NCBI GenBank assembly: GCA_022447605.1
Contig: JAKVBG010000024.1
Location: 1-64,000, forward strand
DNA length: 64,000 bases
From: Mariniblastus sp.
Lineage (GTDB): Bacteria; Planctomycetota; Planctomycetia; Pirellulales; Pirellulaceae
Reading direction: 5' to 3'
The position numbers and the translations under genes were made by a program. The notes beneath the pieces were generated by a model. It was not told where the DNA came from, searched no databases, and was given only the letters and a program-made list of their open reading frames with translations. Below are positions 46,394 to 56,095 of the stretch, one piece after another. Position 1 is the first letter of the stretch; the number at the start of each line of letters is the position of its first letter.

Positions 46394-48457
46394 TCAGAAT
46401 TTGAAACGAACGCCTACGAATACATTATCCGTACGATACTCGAACCGGTTCACAAGGGCCCCGACCTTGTAGACCATTGGCGATGATCCAAAGTACCGAT
46501 ACTCCAGGAACAGGCTGGTCCCCGGCCCTGTACACCAATTCAGACCAGCCATTCCCTGGTAGGCAACTGCTGAGTCCGTTTCAAAAGTGGCGTCTAAAAC
46601 CGGCTGATTAGCGTAAACCAAGTCGGATTGAAAGAGCGAGAATCCGACACCACCACCGATGTACGGTTTGAGATCGCGGAGCGGGAACCCGACAAATTCC
46701 CAGTAGGCATTGGCCATTCCAGCCATGCTGTTCAACTTGCCCTCCAGCGGGAATTGAGCGGACGACTGAGGCTGGCTCAGGGTCAATTGCTCCGCCCGGT
46801 TGCTTCGGAACGAGAGCTCGATTTCGGTTCTCAGATGGGGCCCGCGGATTTGTCCGGCGGCAATCCCTAACGAGAAACTATCTTCAAATTCAAATATTGT
46901 CTCGAGTTCAAATTCTCTTAAGGGTGGGTTCTCGATGTAGGTCCCTTGATCGACCAGGTTGATCACAGATGTGGCCCCGCCAAAAACGCTGTAAAAGACT
47001 TCGGGCCGACGCAGACCGTACCAGTCATATTCACTTCCCCTGGCAGAGCGGCCGGCAGTTGAAAGGGGCATCACGGAATCCAGGTTTCCCAATGGTGCCG
47101 TTCCCGGCCCTACTGGCACTTGCCGGGCAGCATCCCTGGAATCGATCGAAGGCCCCGGTGCAGACTGCTCATTGCCGGCAACTCGCCCCGGTTCCTGCAA
47201 ACCGAGCGCTTGTCCCGGCAGCACCGTGCGATTGCGATCGGTCGCATTCGTGGACGAAAAGTCGATAGTGGCAACCGCTACCAGGGATTCAGAGTTGGCC
47301 GAAACCGGTTGGCCATCCAATTGCTGTTGTTCGAGCAGTCGCCGCTCCAACTCGGGTAACACCGTGGGATCGAGCGGCTGGTCTATCGAAACGATCGGCT
47401 GCAGTGCGGGAACCGCCTTGATCGAGGCACGTGACAACCGGTCGTCATCCAGGGTTCGCGCTGTGGGCGATCCGGTTTGAGGTTGAAAGTTTACCTGCCC
47501 AGAGCCGGCCGCAGGTTCCATGGACAGGAGCGGCTGAACCAGAGGCTCAATCGGGAAATGACGAATCGGCAATTCAGCCGTTACGATAATCGCTTGCTGG
47601 AGTTTCGGATCGAACGAATCAGTCAGCGCTTCGCTCGGGTCGGTCTGTGGCGCATCACTTTCGCGGGAAGTAGCCAGGCCCTCGCTAGGCTCGTCGGAAG
47701 AGGCCAGTGACTCCGGGGCCGTCTGGCCTGAAGAAGAAGGCGCGTTGGCAGCCTGGGTCCGTTTCGCATCCGGCTGGGGCGACTCGTTGGTATCTGCCGG
47801 GGCAAAGAGGCCAAGGACCGGAGGATTCTCAATGGAACCAACCAGTTCTGCCGGCGGAGACATCTCGATCAGGTGGCGGGATGGCCCGTCAAACTTCAAT
47901 GTCATGGACGGTTTTTCAAGAGACTTTTGAGCCATTCGAGCGACTGGTCGATCCCCCGCATCCTGAGCGGCCGGCTCAGCGGGTGCGGTCGTTCCGGCTG
48001 TCGAATCGGGTCTTTGCCCGACCTGGGAGAAGCGCTGGTCGTATGCCTTAAGGAAATCTTCCAACAGGCCCTGCTCCAGGCGGGTCGGAGATTCGGTGTC
48101 TGACTGTCTCCCGGAAGTGGCAGGTGTCACCTCCACCAAGGCCGTGCGCGGTGTTCCCACAGGAAGTCTGTCATCCATAGGAGATCCACCGACACGAGCA
48201 GGCTGAAACGCGCCTCCCCACGAGCGGTTCGGGGCGACCCGTTCTGGCCCCTCAAGCTTCATCGAACCATCGTCGACTGTCGCGTTCGCCTTGTTTGTGT
48301 CCGTCGCTTGATCGGGCAACCCCAACAACGTCTCCAGGAACATTCGGCCGGCATCGGTTGCGGGATCTGGCGACGTTGCATCCGGGTTTTCCTGGGCCAT
48401 CAGAGGGGTGATGGCCGGCAGCAGGCAAACCATCAACCAACCAAGGACACGTCCCAT
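46394..48457 (-). CDS. Outer-membrane beta-barrel protein with long disordered N-terminal region
   Basis: A 687-residue exported protein. Signal peptide MGRVLGWLMVCLLPAITPLMA. Residues about 25-480 are low-complexity, rich in Pro, Ser, Ala, Asp, Thr and Gln, without fold hints. Residues about 485-687 form an OmpA/opacity-type barrel: alternating strands (FSLGIAAGQIR, LRTEIELSFR, ANAYWEFVGF, LKPYIGGGVGFSLF, LFLEYRYFG) and the classic C-terminal aromatic end VGVRFKF. The barrel likely sits in the outer membrane with the disordered stretch in the periplasm or outside. The gene is divergent from the sulfatase gene. Confidence 0.82.
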   Translation of the reverse strand: MGRVLGWLMVCLLPAITPLMAQENPDATSPDPATDAGRMFLETLLGLPDQATDTNKANATVDDGSMKLEGPERVAPNRSWGGAFQPARVGGSPMDDRLPVGTPRTALVEVTPATSGRQSDTESPTRLEQGLLEDFLKAYDQRFSQVGQRPDSTAGTTAPAEPAAQDAGDRPVARMAQKSLEKPSMTLKFDGPSRHLIEMSPPAELVGSIENPPVLGLFAPADTNESPQPDAKRTQAANAPSSSGQTAPESLASSDEPSEGLATSRESDAPQTDPSEALTDSFDPKLQQAIIVTAELPIRHFPIEPLVQPLLSMEPAAGSGQVNFQPQTGSPTARTLDDDRLSRASIKAVPALQPIVSIDQPLDPTVLPELERRLLEQQQLDGQPVSANSESLVAVATIDFSSTNATDRNRTVLPGQALGLQEPGRVAGNEQSAPGPSIDSRDAARQVPVGPGTAPLGNLDSVMPLSTAGRSARGSEYDWYGLRRPEVFYSVFGGATSVINLVDQGTYIENPPLREFELETIFEFEDSFSLGIAAGQIRGPHLRTEIELSFRSNRAEQLTLSQPQSSAQFPLEGKLNSMAGMANAYWEFVGFPLRDLKPYIGGGVGFSLFQSDLVYANQPVLDATFETDSAVAYQGMAGLNWCTGPGTSLFLEYRYFGSSPMVYKVGALVNRFEYRTDNVFVGVRFKF

Positions 48458-48729
48458 CAGATCTCTCCCATCCGTTCGTATTTTTGGCCCGACACAGCTA
48501 TAATCAGCAGAGTTACGTTTTGACCGGTGAACTCCGATGGAAAATGATCCATCCTGAGCGCAACCCGAGACTCGACGTAAACCTGACAGTCCACCTCGAT
48601 TCTTTTATCGGCAAAACCGGCAAAGTTTAACCAGTTTTTGTTTTCCGGTTTCCCGATTTGAAGCGCGGCTGGACCGGGAGATTTGCTAGCGTAGCATCGA
48701 ATGACATCTGCAACACCAGGAACCGAAAC

Positions 48730-50361
48730 ATGGCCATGTTTGGATCTTTTACACCCCGGATTTTCCTGATCCTGGGAATCCTGCTCCTGTCACTCTGCCC
48801 GACGGCCAGTGAACTGAACGCGCTGAAAGCGGACGAAAACAGACAGCCCCCCAACATCCTGATCATCCTGGCCGATGACCTGGGATTTTCGGATCTCGGC
48901 TGTTATGGCGGGGAAATCAAAACCCCCTACCTCGATCAATTGGCCCAGCAAGGTTTGCGCTATAACCAGTTCTATAACACGGGACGCTGCTGGCCGACGC
49001 GGGCCTCCATCATGACCGGTTACTACCCCCACCAGGTCAACCGGGATCGATTACCCGGGATCAGGCAGGGTGGTAACCGCGGGAAACGACCCGCCTGGGC
49101 ACCTTTACTTCCCCCACGTCTGCCTGATTACCGCGCCTATCATTCGGGCAAATGGCATATCGACGGGGGACCGGTAGCCAACGGCTTCCATCGTTCCTTC
49201 TGGATGCGAGACCACGGCCGGTTCTTTCACCCCCGCACTACGAAGCTGGATGACGTCGATCAACCGCCCGTTTCACCCGGTACCGACTACTATGTCACCA
49301 CGGCGATCGCCGACCATGCCGTTGAGTGTCTCAAGGACCACGCGCAAAACCGCGCCGGCCAACCCTTTCTTTCGTTCGTCACTTTCACGGCACCTCATTT
49401 CCCGCTGCATGCTCTCCCGCAGGACATTGCCAAGTACGAAGGCCTTTACAACGAGGGCTGGGAAGTCGCTCGGGAGCAACGTTGGAAACGGCAGAAAGAG
49501 CTAGGGCTGATCGAGGGGGAGCTCTCGGCAACCGAGCGCGACCTGGGGCCCCCTTACGACTTTCCGGATCAGATAAAGATCCTGGGACCAGGCGAAGTCA
49601 ATCGGCCTCAACCGTGGTCGGAGTTGACGGAAACCGAACAAGCTTTCCAAGCCAAAAAGATGGAAATCCATGCCGCAATGGTCGACCGGATGGACCAGGA
49701 AATCGGAAAAATACTGAAACAGGTCAAAGGGATGGGAGCTTGGGACAACACGTTGGTATTGTTCCTGTCGGATAATGGGGCGAGCGCGGAAATCATGGTC
49801 CGCAGCGATGGACACGATCCCCAGGCAACGCCCGGATCGGCGGCCACCCATTTGTGCCTCGGCCCGGGCTGGTCGACCGTTTGCAACACGCCCTTTCGCA
49901 AGCATAAGACCTGGGTCCACGAAGGGGGTATCGCCACCCCGTTGATTGCTCACTGGCCCGCCGGGATCCAGGGCAAGAACCAGATCAGGAGCAGCCCGGG
50001 ACACGTGATCGACATCGTCCCCACGATCCTGGATTTGGCCGGCAAGACGCCCGAGCTGAAGACCGATCTTTCGACTCCCGCGTTGCCAGGCAAAAGCCTG
50101 GTACCAACCTTTGATCAGGACCGCCAGATTGCGCGCGACGACTTTTTCTGGTATCACGAAGGACATTCCGGGTTGCGAAGCGGTGATTTCAAGCTGGTTC
50201 GGTCGGAGGGGAGTCCGTGGGAGCTGTATGACTTGTCCGCGGATCGAACCGAGACGGATAACCTGGCAGCCGATCAACCCGAGCGGTTAAAAGAGATGAA
50301 CGAACGGTGGAATGCGAGAGTCGAACAATTCTCCAGGGAACGGGGCCAACAGGCTCCCTGA
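48730..50361 (+). CDS. Secreted sulfatase (arylsulfatase family)
   Basis: A 543-residue exported sulfatase. The ATG at 48730 begins MAMFGSFTPRIFLILGILLLSLC. The metal site opens with NILIILADDLGFSDLGCYGG (Asp-Asp), and the active site is GRCWPTRASIMTGYYPHQ, with Cys at about residue 86 followed by x-P-x-R. That CxPxR core is oxidised to formylglycine by the FGE pathway. Later LFLSDNGASAEIM supplies the metal Asp-Asn pair. Sulfatases are enriched in marine planctomycetes that degrade sulfated polysaccharides. The substrate and a formylglycine-generating enzyme gene are not visible here. Confidence 0.94.
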   Translation: MAMFGSFTPRIFLILGILLLSLCPTASELNALKADENRQPPNILIILADDLGFSDLGCYGGEIKTPYLDQLAQQGLRYNQFYNTGRCWPTRASIMTGYYPHQVNRDRLPGIRQGGNRGKRPAWAPLLPPRLPDYRAYHSGKWHIDGGPVANGFHRSFWMRDHGRFFHPRTTKLDDVDQPPVSPGTDYYVTTAIADHAVECLKDHAQNRAGQPFLSFVTFTAPHFPLHALPQDIAKYEGLYNEGWEVAREQRWKRQKELGLIEGELSATERDLGPPYDFPDQIKILGPGEVNRPQPWSELTETEQAFQAKKMEIHAAMVDRMDQEIGKILKQVKGMGAWDNTLVLFLSDNGASAEIMVRSDGHDPQATPGSAATHLCLGPGWSTVCNTPFRKHKTWVHEGGIATPLIAHWPAGIQGKNQIRSSPGHVIDIVPTILDLAGKTPELKTDLSTPALPGKSLVPTFDQDRQIARDDFFWYHEGHSGLRSGDFKLVRSEGSPWELYDLSADRTETDNLAADQPERLKEMNERWNARVEQFSRERGQQAP

Positions 50362-50506
50362 GTTCCGGTTACCCATCACGGGCCTGAAATCGACCTGTCC
50401 AAGGGCGGGTGGACGGCTACGCGGAACGGAACCTGGACGCTAAAATTTCCTGTTTTCCATTGGCCCGAAGGTGGGCATTGCTCATCATTCCCGGACACTT
50501 TAAGCG

Positions 50507-51778
50507 ATGACCGTAGAGCAAGAGATCATTCAGAGCCACCAGTTCGAAAACGGGCTGGTGCTGATTGGCCAATCGATGCCCTGGCTCGAGTCCGCGGCGT
50601 TCTCCTTTCAGGTACCGGCCGGCTGTCGTTATGACCCGGTGGATCAAATCGGCGTGGCTAACTTTGTGTGCGAAATGGTCCAGCGCGGTGCTGGCGAGAT
50701 GGACAGCCGGCAATATATCGAAAGGCTGGAACAGCTGGGTGTCGATTATTCATCGAGTGCCTCGGTCTATGGCACCCATTACTCAGGCGCCTCCTGCTCG
50801 GCACAATTGCACGACGCCCTGACCGTGTTTGCCGACGTGCTTCGCAGACCTCACTTCCCCGCCGAACAAATGGAGGACGGGCGGCAGGTCTGTTACCAGG
50901 AAATTGCCGCCATCGCAGATGACCTTCCGCAGAGGACACTCATCGAATTGCGCAATCGCTACTACGGTCAAACGGACGGCCGTGATTGTCATGGCAGCGC
51001 TACTTCGGTCGCTTCGATCCAACTGGACGACCTGCAGAATTTTTACCAGCAGAACTACCGCCCCAATGGCATGATCCTGGGAGTGGCCGGCAAGATCGAT
51101 TGGCCCCTGCTCAAAGATCATGTGGCAAGCCTCTTCGCGGACTGGCATGCCAGGCCCGAGGTGATACCCGAAGCTTCACCCGCCGAACATGGCACCTGCC
51201 ACTTGCCGTTTGACAGCCAGCAAACCCATATTGCCATCGCTTATCCGGGGGTCTGTTACTCGGATCCGGATTATTATCGACAGGCCGGGAGCGTCTCGGT
51301 ACTGAGTGGCGGCATGAGTTCCCGTCTGTTTACCGAGGTTCGGGAAAAACGGGGCCTCTGTTATTCGGTCTTTGCCAGCAACCATAGCGTGCTCGATCGG
51401 GGCTGCGTCGTCTGTTATTGCGGGACATCGGCCGAACGGGCCCAGGAATCGCTGGACGTGATCCTGCAACAACTGGTCAATCTCAAGTTGGGAATCACCG
51501 CAGATGAACTGCGACGACTCAAAGTCCAGGTCCGCTCGGACCTGATCATGCAGCAGGAATCGTGCCGCGCCCGAGCAGGCAGTCTCACAGGAGACTGGTT
51601 TCATTTTGGCAGGGTGCGAACGCTGGACGAATGCAACTCGCGGATTTCCAGTTTGACCGTGGAAGAAATCAACCGATTCCTGCAGGAACATCCACCCAGA
51701 CAATTCGACCTGGTCACGCTCGGACCGCACCCGCTGGAGATCAACAACGATGGAATATCGTCAACACCAACTGGATAA
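50507..51778 (+). CDS. M16 family protein lacking the zinc motif (non-catalytic partner)
   Basis: A 423-residue M16B-type protein. At the place of the HxxEH zinc motif it reads GVANFVCEMVQRG (about residues 48-60), so both His and the Glu are lost. The R/Y substrate-binding elements of the partner subunit are present (SSRLFTEVREKRGLCYSVFAS, about residues 267-287). This is the arrangement of the inactive subunit in heterodimeric M16 enzymes such as mitochondrial processing peptidase alpha and paired bacterial M16B proteins. The gene overlaps the next, active M16 gene by 29 bases in a different frame. It has no signal peptide, so the pair is likely cytoplasmic. Confidence 0.9.
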   Translation: MTVEQEIIQSHQFENGLVLIGQSMPWLESAAFSFQVPAGCRYDPVDQIGVANFVCEMVQRGAGEMDSRQYIERLEQLGVDYSSSASVYGTHYSGASCSAQLHDALTVFADVLRRPHFPAEQMEDGRQVCYQEIAAIADDLPQRTLIELRNRYYGQTDGRDCHGSATSVASIQLDDLQNFYQQNYRPNGMILGVAGKIDWPLLKDHVASLFADWHARPEVIPEASPAEHGTCHLPFDSQQTHIAIAYPGVCYSDPDYYRQAGSVSVLSGGMSSRLFTEVREKRGLCYSVFASNHSVLDRGCVVCYCGTSAERAQESLDVILQQLVNLKLGITADELRRLKVQVRSDLIMQQESCRARAGSLTGDWFHFGRVRTLDECNSRISSLTVEEINRFLQEHPPRQFDLVTLGPHPLEINNDGISSTPTG

Positions 51779-52994
51779 TGGTTTGACTATCCTGGCCGAA
51801 TGCAATCCACGAGCCTATATGTCGGCTTTCGGTTTTTTCGTCAAGGCGGGCTCGTGCGATGAAACACCGTCCATCGGTGGTGTCAGTCACTTCTTGGAAC
51901 ACATGGTCTACAAGGGGACACCCAACCGCTCAGCCGAACAGGTCAACCTGGAACTCGATGAAATGGGGTGTTCCAGTAATGCCAATGCCCGGACCAGTGA
52001 AGAGAGCACCATTTACCATGCGGCAGTGTTACCCGAGTTCCAATCTCAGATGATTCACCTGATGTCCGACCTGATGCGCCCCAGCCTGCGCGAGGTCGAT
52101 TTCGAGACCGAGAAAAAGGTGATCATCGAAGAGATCATGATGTACCAGGACCAACCTCCCTACGGTGGCCACGAACAGATCATGGCCAACTTTTTCGGTG
52201 AGCACCCGTTGGGGCAGAGCGTGCTGGGAACCGTCGACACAGTCTCCGGTTTATCCCCTCATCAAATGCGCGAGTATTTTGACTCCCGTTACAGCCCTGG
52301 CAACATTGCGTTCGCGGCGGCGGGCGATGTCGATTTCGAACAAATGGTAGTGGACCTGGAACGGATCTGTGGAGACTGGCAGCCGGTGGAAGTGGGACGC
52401 GTCGCCCGACGGGCCGATTACCACACCGGATTTGACTCCCTGCACCAACCATCTTCCCAGCAGCAATACCTCCTGCAATTGTCACCCGGGCCCTCAGCCG
52501 AATCGCCGGATCGCTACGCCGCGCGCGTTGCGACCACCATCCTGGGAGACGACAGCGGGAGCCGCATGTATTGGGATTTCCTGGATCCTGGTGTGGCCGA
52601 ATCGGCCGGTGCCGGCTCGTACGAATACCTGAACAACGGCTTGGTGATGACGTACATCTGTTGTTCTCCCGAAATGGCCCAGGAGAATCTCGCCCGCCTG
52701 AAAAAATTGCAGGACCAATTTCTGGATCACGGAATCACGCAAAAGGAACTGGACCTGGCCAAGCGCAAGATCGCGTCCCATATCGTGCTGTCCAGCGAGC
52801 GTACCGAGCGGCGGATGTTTTCGGTCGGGGCGCAATGGTTGATCAACCAACCATTCAAACAGGTCTCGGAGATTGCTGAAATCTACGATTCGATCACGCT
52901 GGCCCAAGTGAATGACGTCATCCGCAAACACCCCCCGCAGGTCAACACGACGCTGGTCATCGGGCCCCAAGCGGATCTTCAACCCGTCCCCTGA
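51750..52994 (+). CDS. M16 family zinc peptidase, catalytic subunit of split pair
   Basis: A 414-residue M16B peptidase. The zinc motif HFLEHMVYKG is at about residues 47-56 (His, His and Glu intact), and the third ligand lies in KVIIEEIMMYQDQPP near residue 128. The C-terminal half keeps the fold but lacks the Arg/Tyr pair (reads SGSRMYWDFLDPGVAESAGAG), which the upstream partner provides. Start ATG 51750 lies inside the end of the upstream gene, so translation is probably coupled. Predicted heterodimer that digests peptides in a closed chamber. Confidence 0.93.
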   Translation: MEYRQHQLDNGLTILAECNPRAYMSAFGFFVKAGSCDETPSIGGVSHFLEHMVYKGTPNRSAEQVNLELDEMGCSSNANARTSEESTIYHAAVLPEFQSQMIHLMSDLMRPSLREVDFETEKKVIIEEIMMYQDQPPYGGHEQIMANFFGEHPLGQSVLGTVDTVSGLSPHQMREYFDSRYSPGNIAFAAAGDVDFEQMVVDLERICGDWQPVEVGRVARRADYHTGFDSLHQPSSQQQYLLQLSPGPSAESPDRYAARVATTILGDDSGSRMYWDFLDPGVAESAGAGSYEYLNNGLVMTYICCSPEMAQENLARLKKLQDQFLDHGITQKELDLAKRKIASHIVLSSERTERRMFSVGAQWLINQPFKQVSEIAEIYDSITLAQVNDVIRKHPPQVNTTLVIGPQADLQPVP

Positions 52995-52999
52995 TTCAT

Positions 53000-54499
53000 T
53001 CACTGATCTTCGGCTGGTTCGGTCAGCCGATCGACCGCCTCTTCGGTGATGGCCGTGCCCTCGTACTGAATGAGCCGCAGGTTTTTCAGACCGGCCAGAT
53101 AACCTATCCCGGTGTCAGTAACCGCCGTATGGTCCAAGCCAACGCCTGTCAATTTCGGAAAAGCCGCCAGCTTTCGCAAATCTTCATCGGTCACCGAAGT
53201 GCCCGACAACTGCACCTGTTCGACATTCTTGAGACCTACCAGTTGGTCCAACAGTGAGGAATCAAAATTTCCCGGAGGAAAGACAACGGCAAACACCATC
53301 GAATCGGCATTTTTCTTGCGCATTTTTACACCGGCCTGCGACAATTCAAACAGGGACCGGGGGTCATCCAGCAGAATCCCTGCCGGTGATTGTGGCGAGG
53401 CTTCCAGGAAATCCTGTTCACCCAACTCCACAAGCCCCGTTTTCGTGCGTAACCAGAACTGATCCAGGAGCCAGGGCCGAGGATCCCGGATATGCAGTTT
53501 CTCACCCGGCTTGGCGGTCAAGGAAAAATACTGACGGAGGACGTTCCGTTCATTGGGAAACGGGACGGCCGTCCCTTGCCAACCGCGCACCAGTTCGTTC
53601 GGTTCCTGGTGATGTGTGATGTAACCATGGGGTATGTTCTCGGAATAAAGAACATGGGCCACCGTTCGATTCGCCCAACCAAAATAGAACCCGCACGGAA
53701 TCAGCATGAACAGTATAAATGCAGCCAACTCGGCGCGCGATACCGACGGGGCACGAGCTGCCTGGGACAGCACCCAGTAACCCACAATTGCCGTCGCCAA
53801 ATTCCAGGGGACCACACTGGAATTACTGTCGATAAATAACGGCGAGAGGAACAGGGCAATCCCCAAATGAAGCGCTGCGCAGCCACAGGCCGCCCAACGC
53901 GGACGGAAACAGGCCAGCAAACCAAGCAGCACCTCCGATAAACCGATCGCCCAAGCAAATACCAGGTAGAAGTCTCCGGGCTCCAGTCCGACATTGGATG
54001 CGGTCAGCAGGTCAAAAGAGCGGTACCCCAACCAATCGGCAGATAACAGTTTGTGCAGACCTGTCCAGATCCAGAAGGAAGCCAGGTACCACCGCGTCAA
54101 GCGAGCAACCGGTTCAAACACAACAGCGGCCATCAAAAGCCAGAGGAAAAAGACCTGGGGCACAAAACGGAACTGGTCCAATCCGACTGCCAACAACAGG
54201 ACAACAAGTTGAAACCAGATTCCAACCCTTGGAAACCAGAGGACCATTCCGGTTGCCGCCATCAGCGTCCAGGTGAAGGACATCTGGAAACCGCCCAGCT
54301 CCAGCAGGGGCAAGTTGGGCGGGCTCACTCTAACCTGCCAAAGACTCCAGGTGATCCAGATCGTTACCAACTGGGCAACGACCGGTACCAACAGCAAGTA
54401 AAACCGTGGTTGCCCCCAGGAAAGAAGGTCGGGAGAAGGTCGATCCCCGTTCCGCTTGGCGGGGACAACGCCGTCGATAGTTTTGCCATCGTTGGACAT
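53000..54499 (-). CDS. Multi-pass membrane protein with C-terminal leucine-rich repeats
   Basis: A 499-residue protein. The first about 310 residues hold roughly eight to nine membrane helices with an HTTM/DoxX-like feel (ASFWIWTGLHKLLSADWLGYRSF, FAWAIGLSEVLLGLLACFRPRWA). A soluble segment follows (about 310-410). Then come at least three leucine-rich repeats near the C-terminus (LVGLKNVEQVQLSGTSVTDEDL, KLTGVGLDHTAVTDTGIGYLAGL, NLRLIQYEGTAITEEAV), of the planctomycete-type with T-A/S-V-T-D. Which partner the repeats bind is unknown. The stop is 5 bases from the end of the convergent M16 gene. Confidence 0.8.
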   Translation of the reverse strand: MSNDGKTIDGVVPAKRNGDRPSPDLLSWGQPRFYLLLVPVVAQLVTIWITWSLWQVRVSPPNLPLLELGGFQMSFTWTLMAATGMVLWFPRVGIWFQLVVLLLAVGLDQFRFVPQVFFLWLLMAAVVFEPVARLTRWYLASFWIWTGLHKLLSADWLGYRSFDLLTASNVGLEPGDFYLVFAWAIGLSEVLLGLLACFRPRWAACGCAALHLGIALFLSPLFIDSNSSVVPWNLATAIVGYWVLSQAARAPSVSRAELAAFILFMLIPCGFYFGWANRTVAHVLYSENIPHGYITHHQEPNELVRGWQGTAVPFPNERNVLRQYFSLTAKPGEKLHIRDPRPWLLDQFWLRTKTGLVELGEQDFLEASPQSPAGILLDDPRSLFELSQAGVKMRKKNADSMVFAVVFPPGNFDSSLLDQLVGLKNVEQVQLSGTSVTDEDLRKLAAFPKLTGVGLDHTAVTDTGIGYLAGLKNLRLIQYEGTAITEEAVDRLTEPAEDQ

Positions 54500-55057
54500 T
54501 CAACTTCCCCGGACTCTCCTTCGGCGATCCATTCAACCGTCATCCTCTGACGACCTGTCAACCTCGATTTGCTCTGCACCACTCGACGGCGCATCTCAGG
54601 TGTAACGTAAAGAATAACAGGCTGGGCGAATTTCGGAACCTCTTGGCAGGGTGCTGATTTCTCACGACCAGCCTGCCCCAACTATCCTGACAGCAGGTCA
54701 AGGACAACGCTGGCCAGCATGGAGAGGGGTATGGGAAGAACTCGAGGAAAGGAGAACAGGAAACCGAATTCTGCAATCTTCCAGCGTTCCACAGTTGTTT
54801 TTCAGGGATTTAACTCGGTTTTGCGAGTCCATTCGAGAATGGATGTTGAACTGAGTTTGCGTTTTATGCGACAATTGGAAGAGAGAGAAATCCGTGACCC
54901 TTGATGGCACAGGCCTTCCGCCGGGTAATCCCCTGCGCCGCAGACCATCATATTGCAGCGGGTTGATCAAAATATTACAGACCTACTTTGACTCTGAAAA
55001 ATAACTCCGTCCAGACGACGGTCATACCTGTTCAAGGAACTTCGGTTCCCAGCATCG
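54500..55057. other. Divergent intergenic region upstream of accD
   Basis: About 560 bases. Short open frames overlap on both strands and resemble no known protein. A small hairpin (ccatt / aatgg near 54830) is the only structure noticed. It presumably contains promoters for accD and for the membrane-LRR gene; I cannot place them. Confidence 0.45.
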
Positions 55058-55891
55058 ATGACGCAAACTCCCCCCGTTGTGAATCAGCGAAAAAAAAGAG
55101 GCATTCCGGAAGGAACCTGGCTCAAGTGCCCTGGTTGTAAAGCGAATGTCATTCGCAAAGAAGCTGAAAAGCTGCTGAATGTCTGTCCCGAATGTGACTT
55201 CCACATGTACGTTTCGGGCAAACAGCGAATCGAACAGGTTCTCGACAGCGGCACCTTTGAGGAATGGGATACCGATGTACTTCCGGTCGACCCGCTGGAA
55301 TTTGCCGACAGCCGCCCGTACGCGCAACGCCTGGAGGCAGAACAGAAAAAAACCGGATTGTCCGATGCGGCCATTACAGGGACCGGAATGATCCGCGCGC
55401 GGCGCGTGGCGGTTGGCATTACCGATTCCCAGTTCATCATGGGTAGCATGGGTTCTGTCGTAGGGGAGCGACTGACACGTCTGGTAGAACGCGCCACGGA
55501 GCAAAACCTGCCCCTGATCATCATCAGTGGTTCCGGCGGGGGAGCCCGAATGCACGAGGGTATTTTGTCGCTAATGCAAATGGCCAAAGTCTCTGCGGCG
55601 TTGGCTCGATATGACCGGATGGGTGGTCTGTTTATCTCCGTGTTGACCAATCCGACCATGGGTGGCGTGGCCGCGAGTTTTGCCTCACTGGGAGATGTCG
55701 TTTTTGCCGAACCGAAAGCCCTGATCGGGTTTGCCGGGCCGCGCACAATCAAGGCGACCATACGAATCGAGTTGCCAGATGAGTTCCAGACCAGTGAATT
55801 CCTGTTAAAGCATGGATTTATTGACCGGATTGTTTCTCGCAGCAAGCTCAAACAGGAAATTGCCCGCACGATTGACTATTGCGGAAAGTAG
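55058..55891 (+). CDS. accD: Acetyl-CoA carboxylase carboxyltransferase subunit beta
   Basis: First committed step of fatty acid synthesis: transfer of carboxyl from carboxybiotin to acetyl-CoA, with AccA. A 277-residue protein (usual 280-300). The zinc ribbon CPGCKANV ... [10 protein letters not shown] is near residues 24-50. The crotonase-fold domain includes [65 protein letters not shown] and the C-terminal GFIDRIV. The ribbon and Gly-rich loops are intact. accA and biotin subunits are elsewhere. A Ser/Thr kinase gene follows about 200 bases later. Confidence 0.96.
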   Translation: MTQTPPVVNQRKKRGIPEGTWLKCPGCKANVIRKEAEKLLNVCPECDFHMYVSGKQRIEQVLDSGTFEEWDTDVLPVDPLEFADSRPYAQRLEAEQKKTGLSDAAITGTGMIRARRVAVGITDSQFIMGSMGSVVGERLTRLVERATEQNLPLIIISGSGGGARMHEGILSLMQMAKVSAALARYDRMGGLFISVLTNPTMGGVAASFASLGDVVFAEPKALIGFAGPRTIKATIRIELPDEFQTSEFLLKHGFIDRIVSRSKLKQEIARTIDYCGK

Positions 55892-55961
55892 CAGCAAATA
55901 CGGCTTATTCATGCTCCCGGTCCTCAAGCCAGCCCGCTTTCCTCGCTCCCTTTGGCAAGGA

Positions 55962-55988
55962 TTGGTTTTTTTTCATTCTGGATATAAT
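55962..55988 (+). promoter_or_regulatory. Putative promoter before the kinase gene
   Basis: TATAAT at 55983-55988 is a perfect -10 box; the best -35 is TTGGTT at 55962-55967 (15-base spacing). It lies 107 bases before the ATG at 56096. Moderate support because of short spacing. Confidence 0.4.
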
Positions 55989-56095
55989 GAACGAATTCAA
56001 TTTGACCTGGCTGGGTGGCGACTGGCGCTGCCAAGCGTGAACCTGGCAATTCACCTTTCCCAACGTTCTGGTTGCTTTCTATCTGTGTGGCACTG

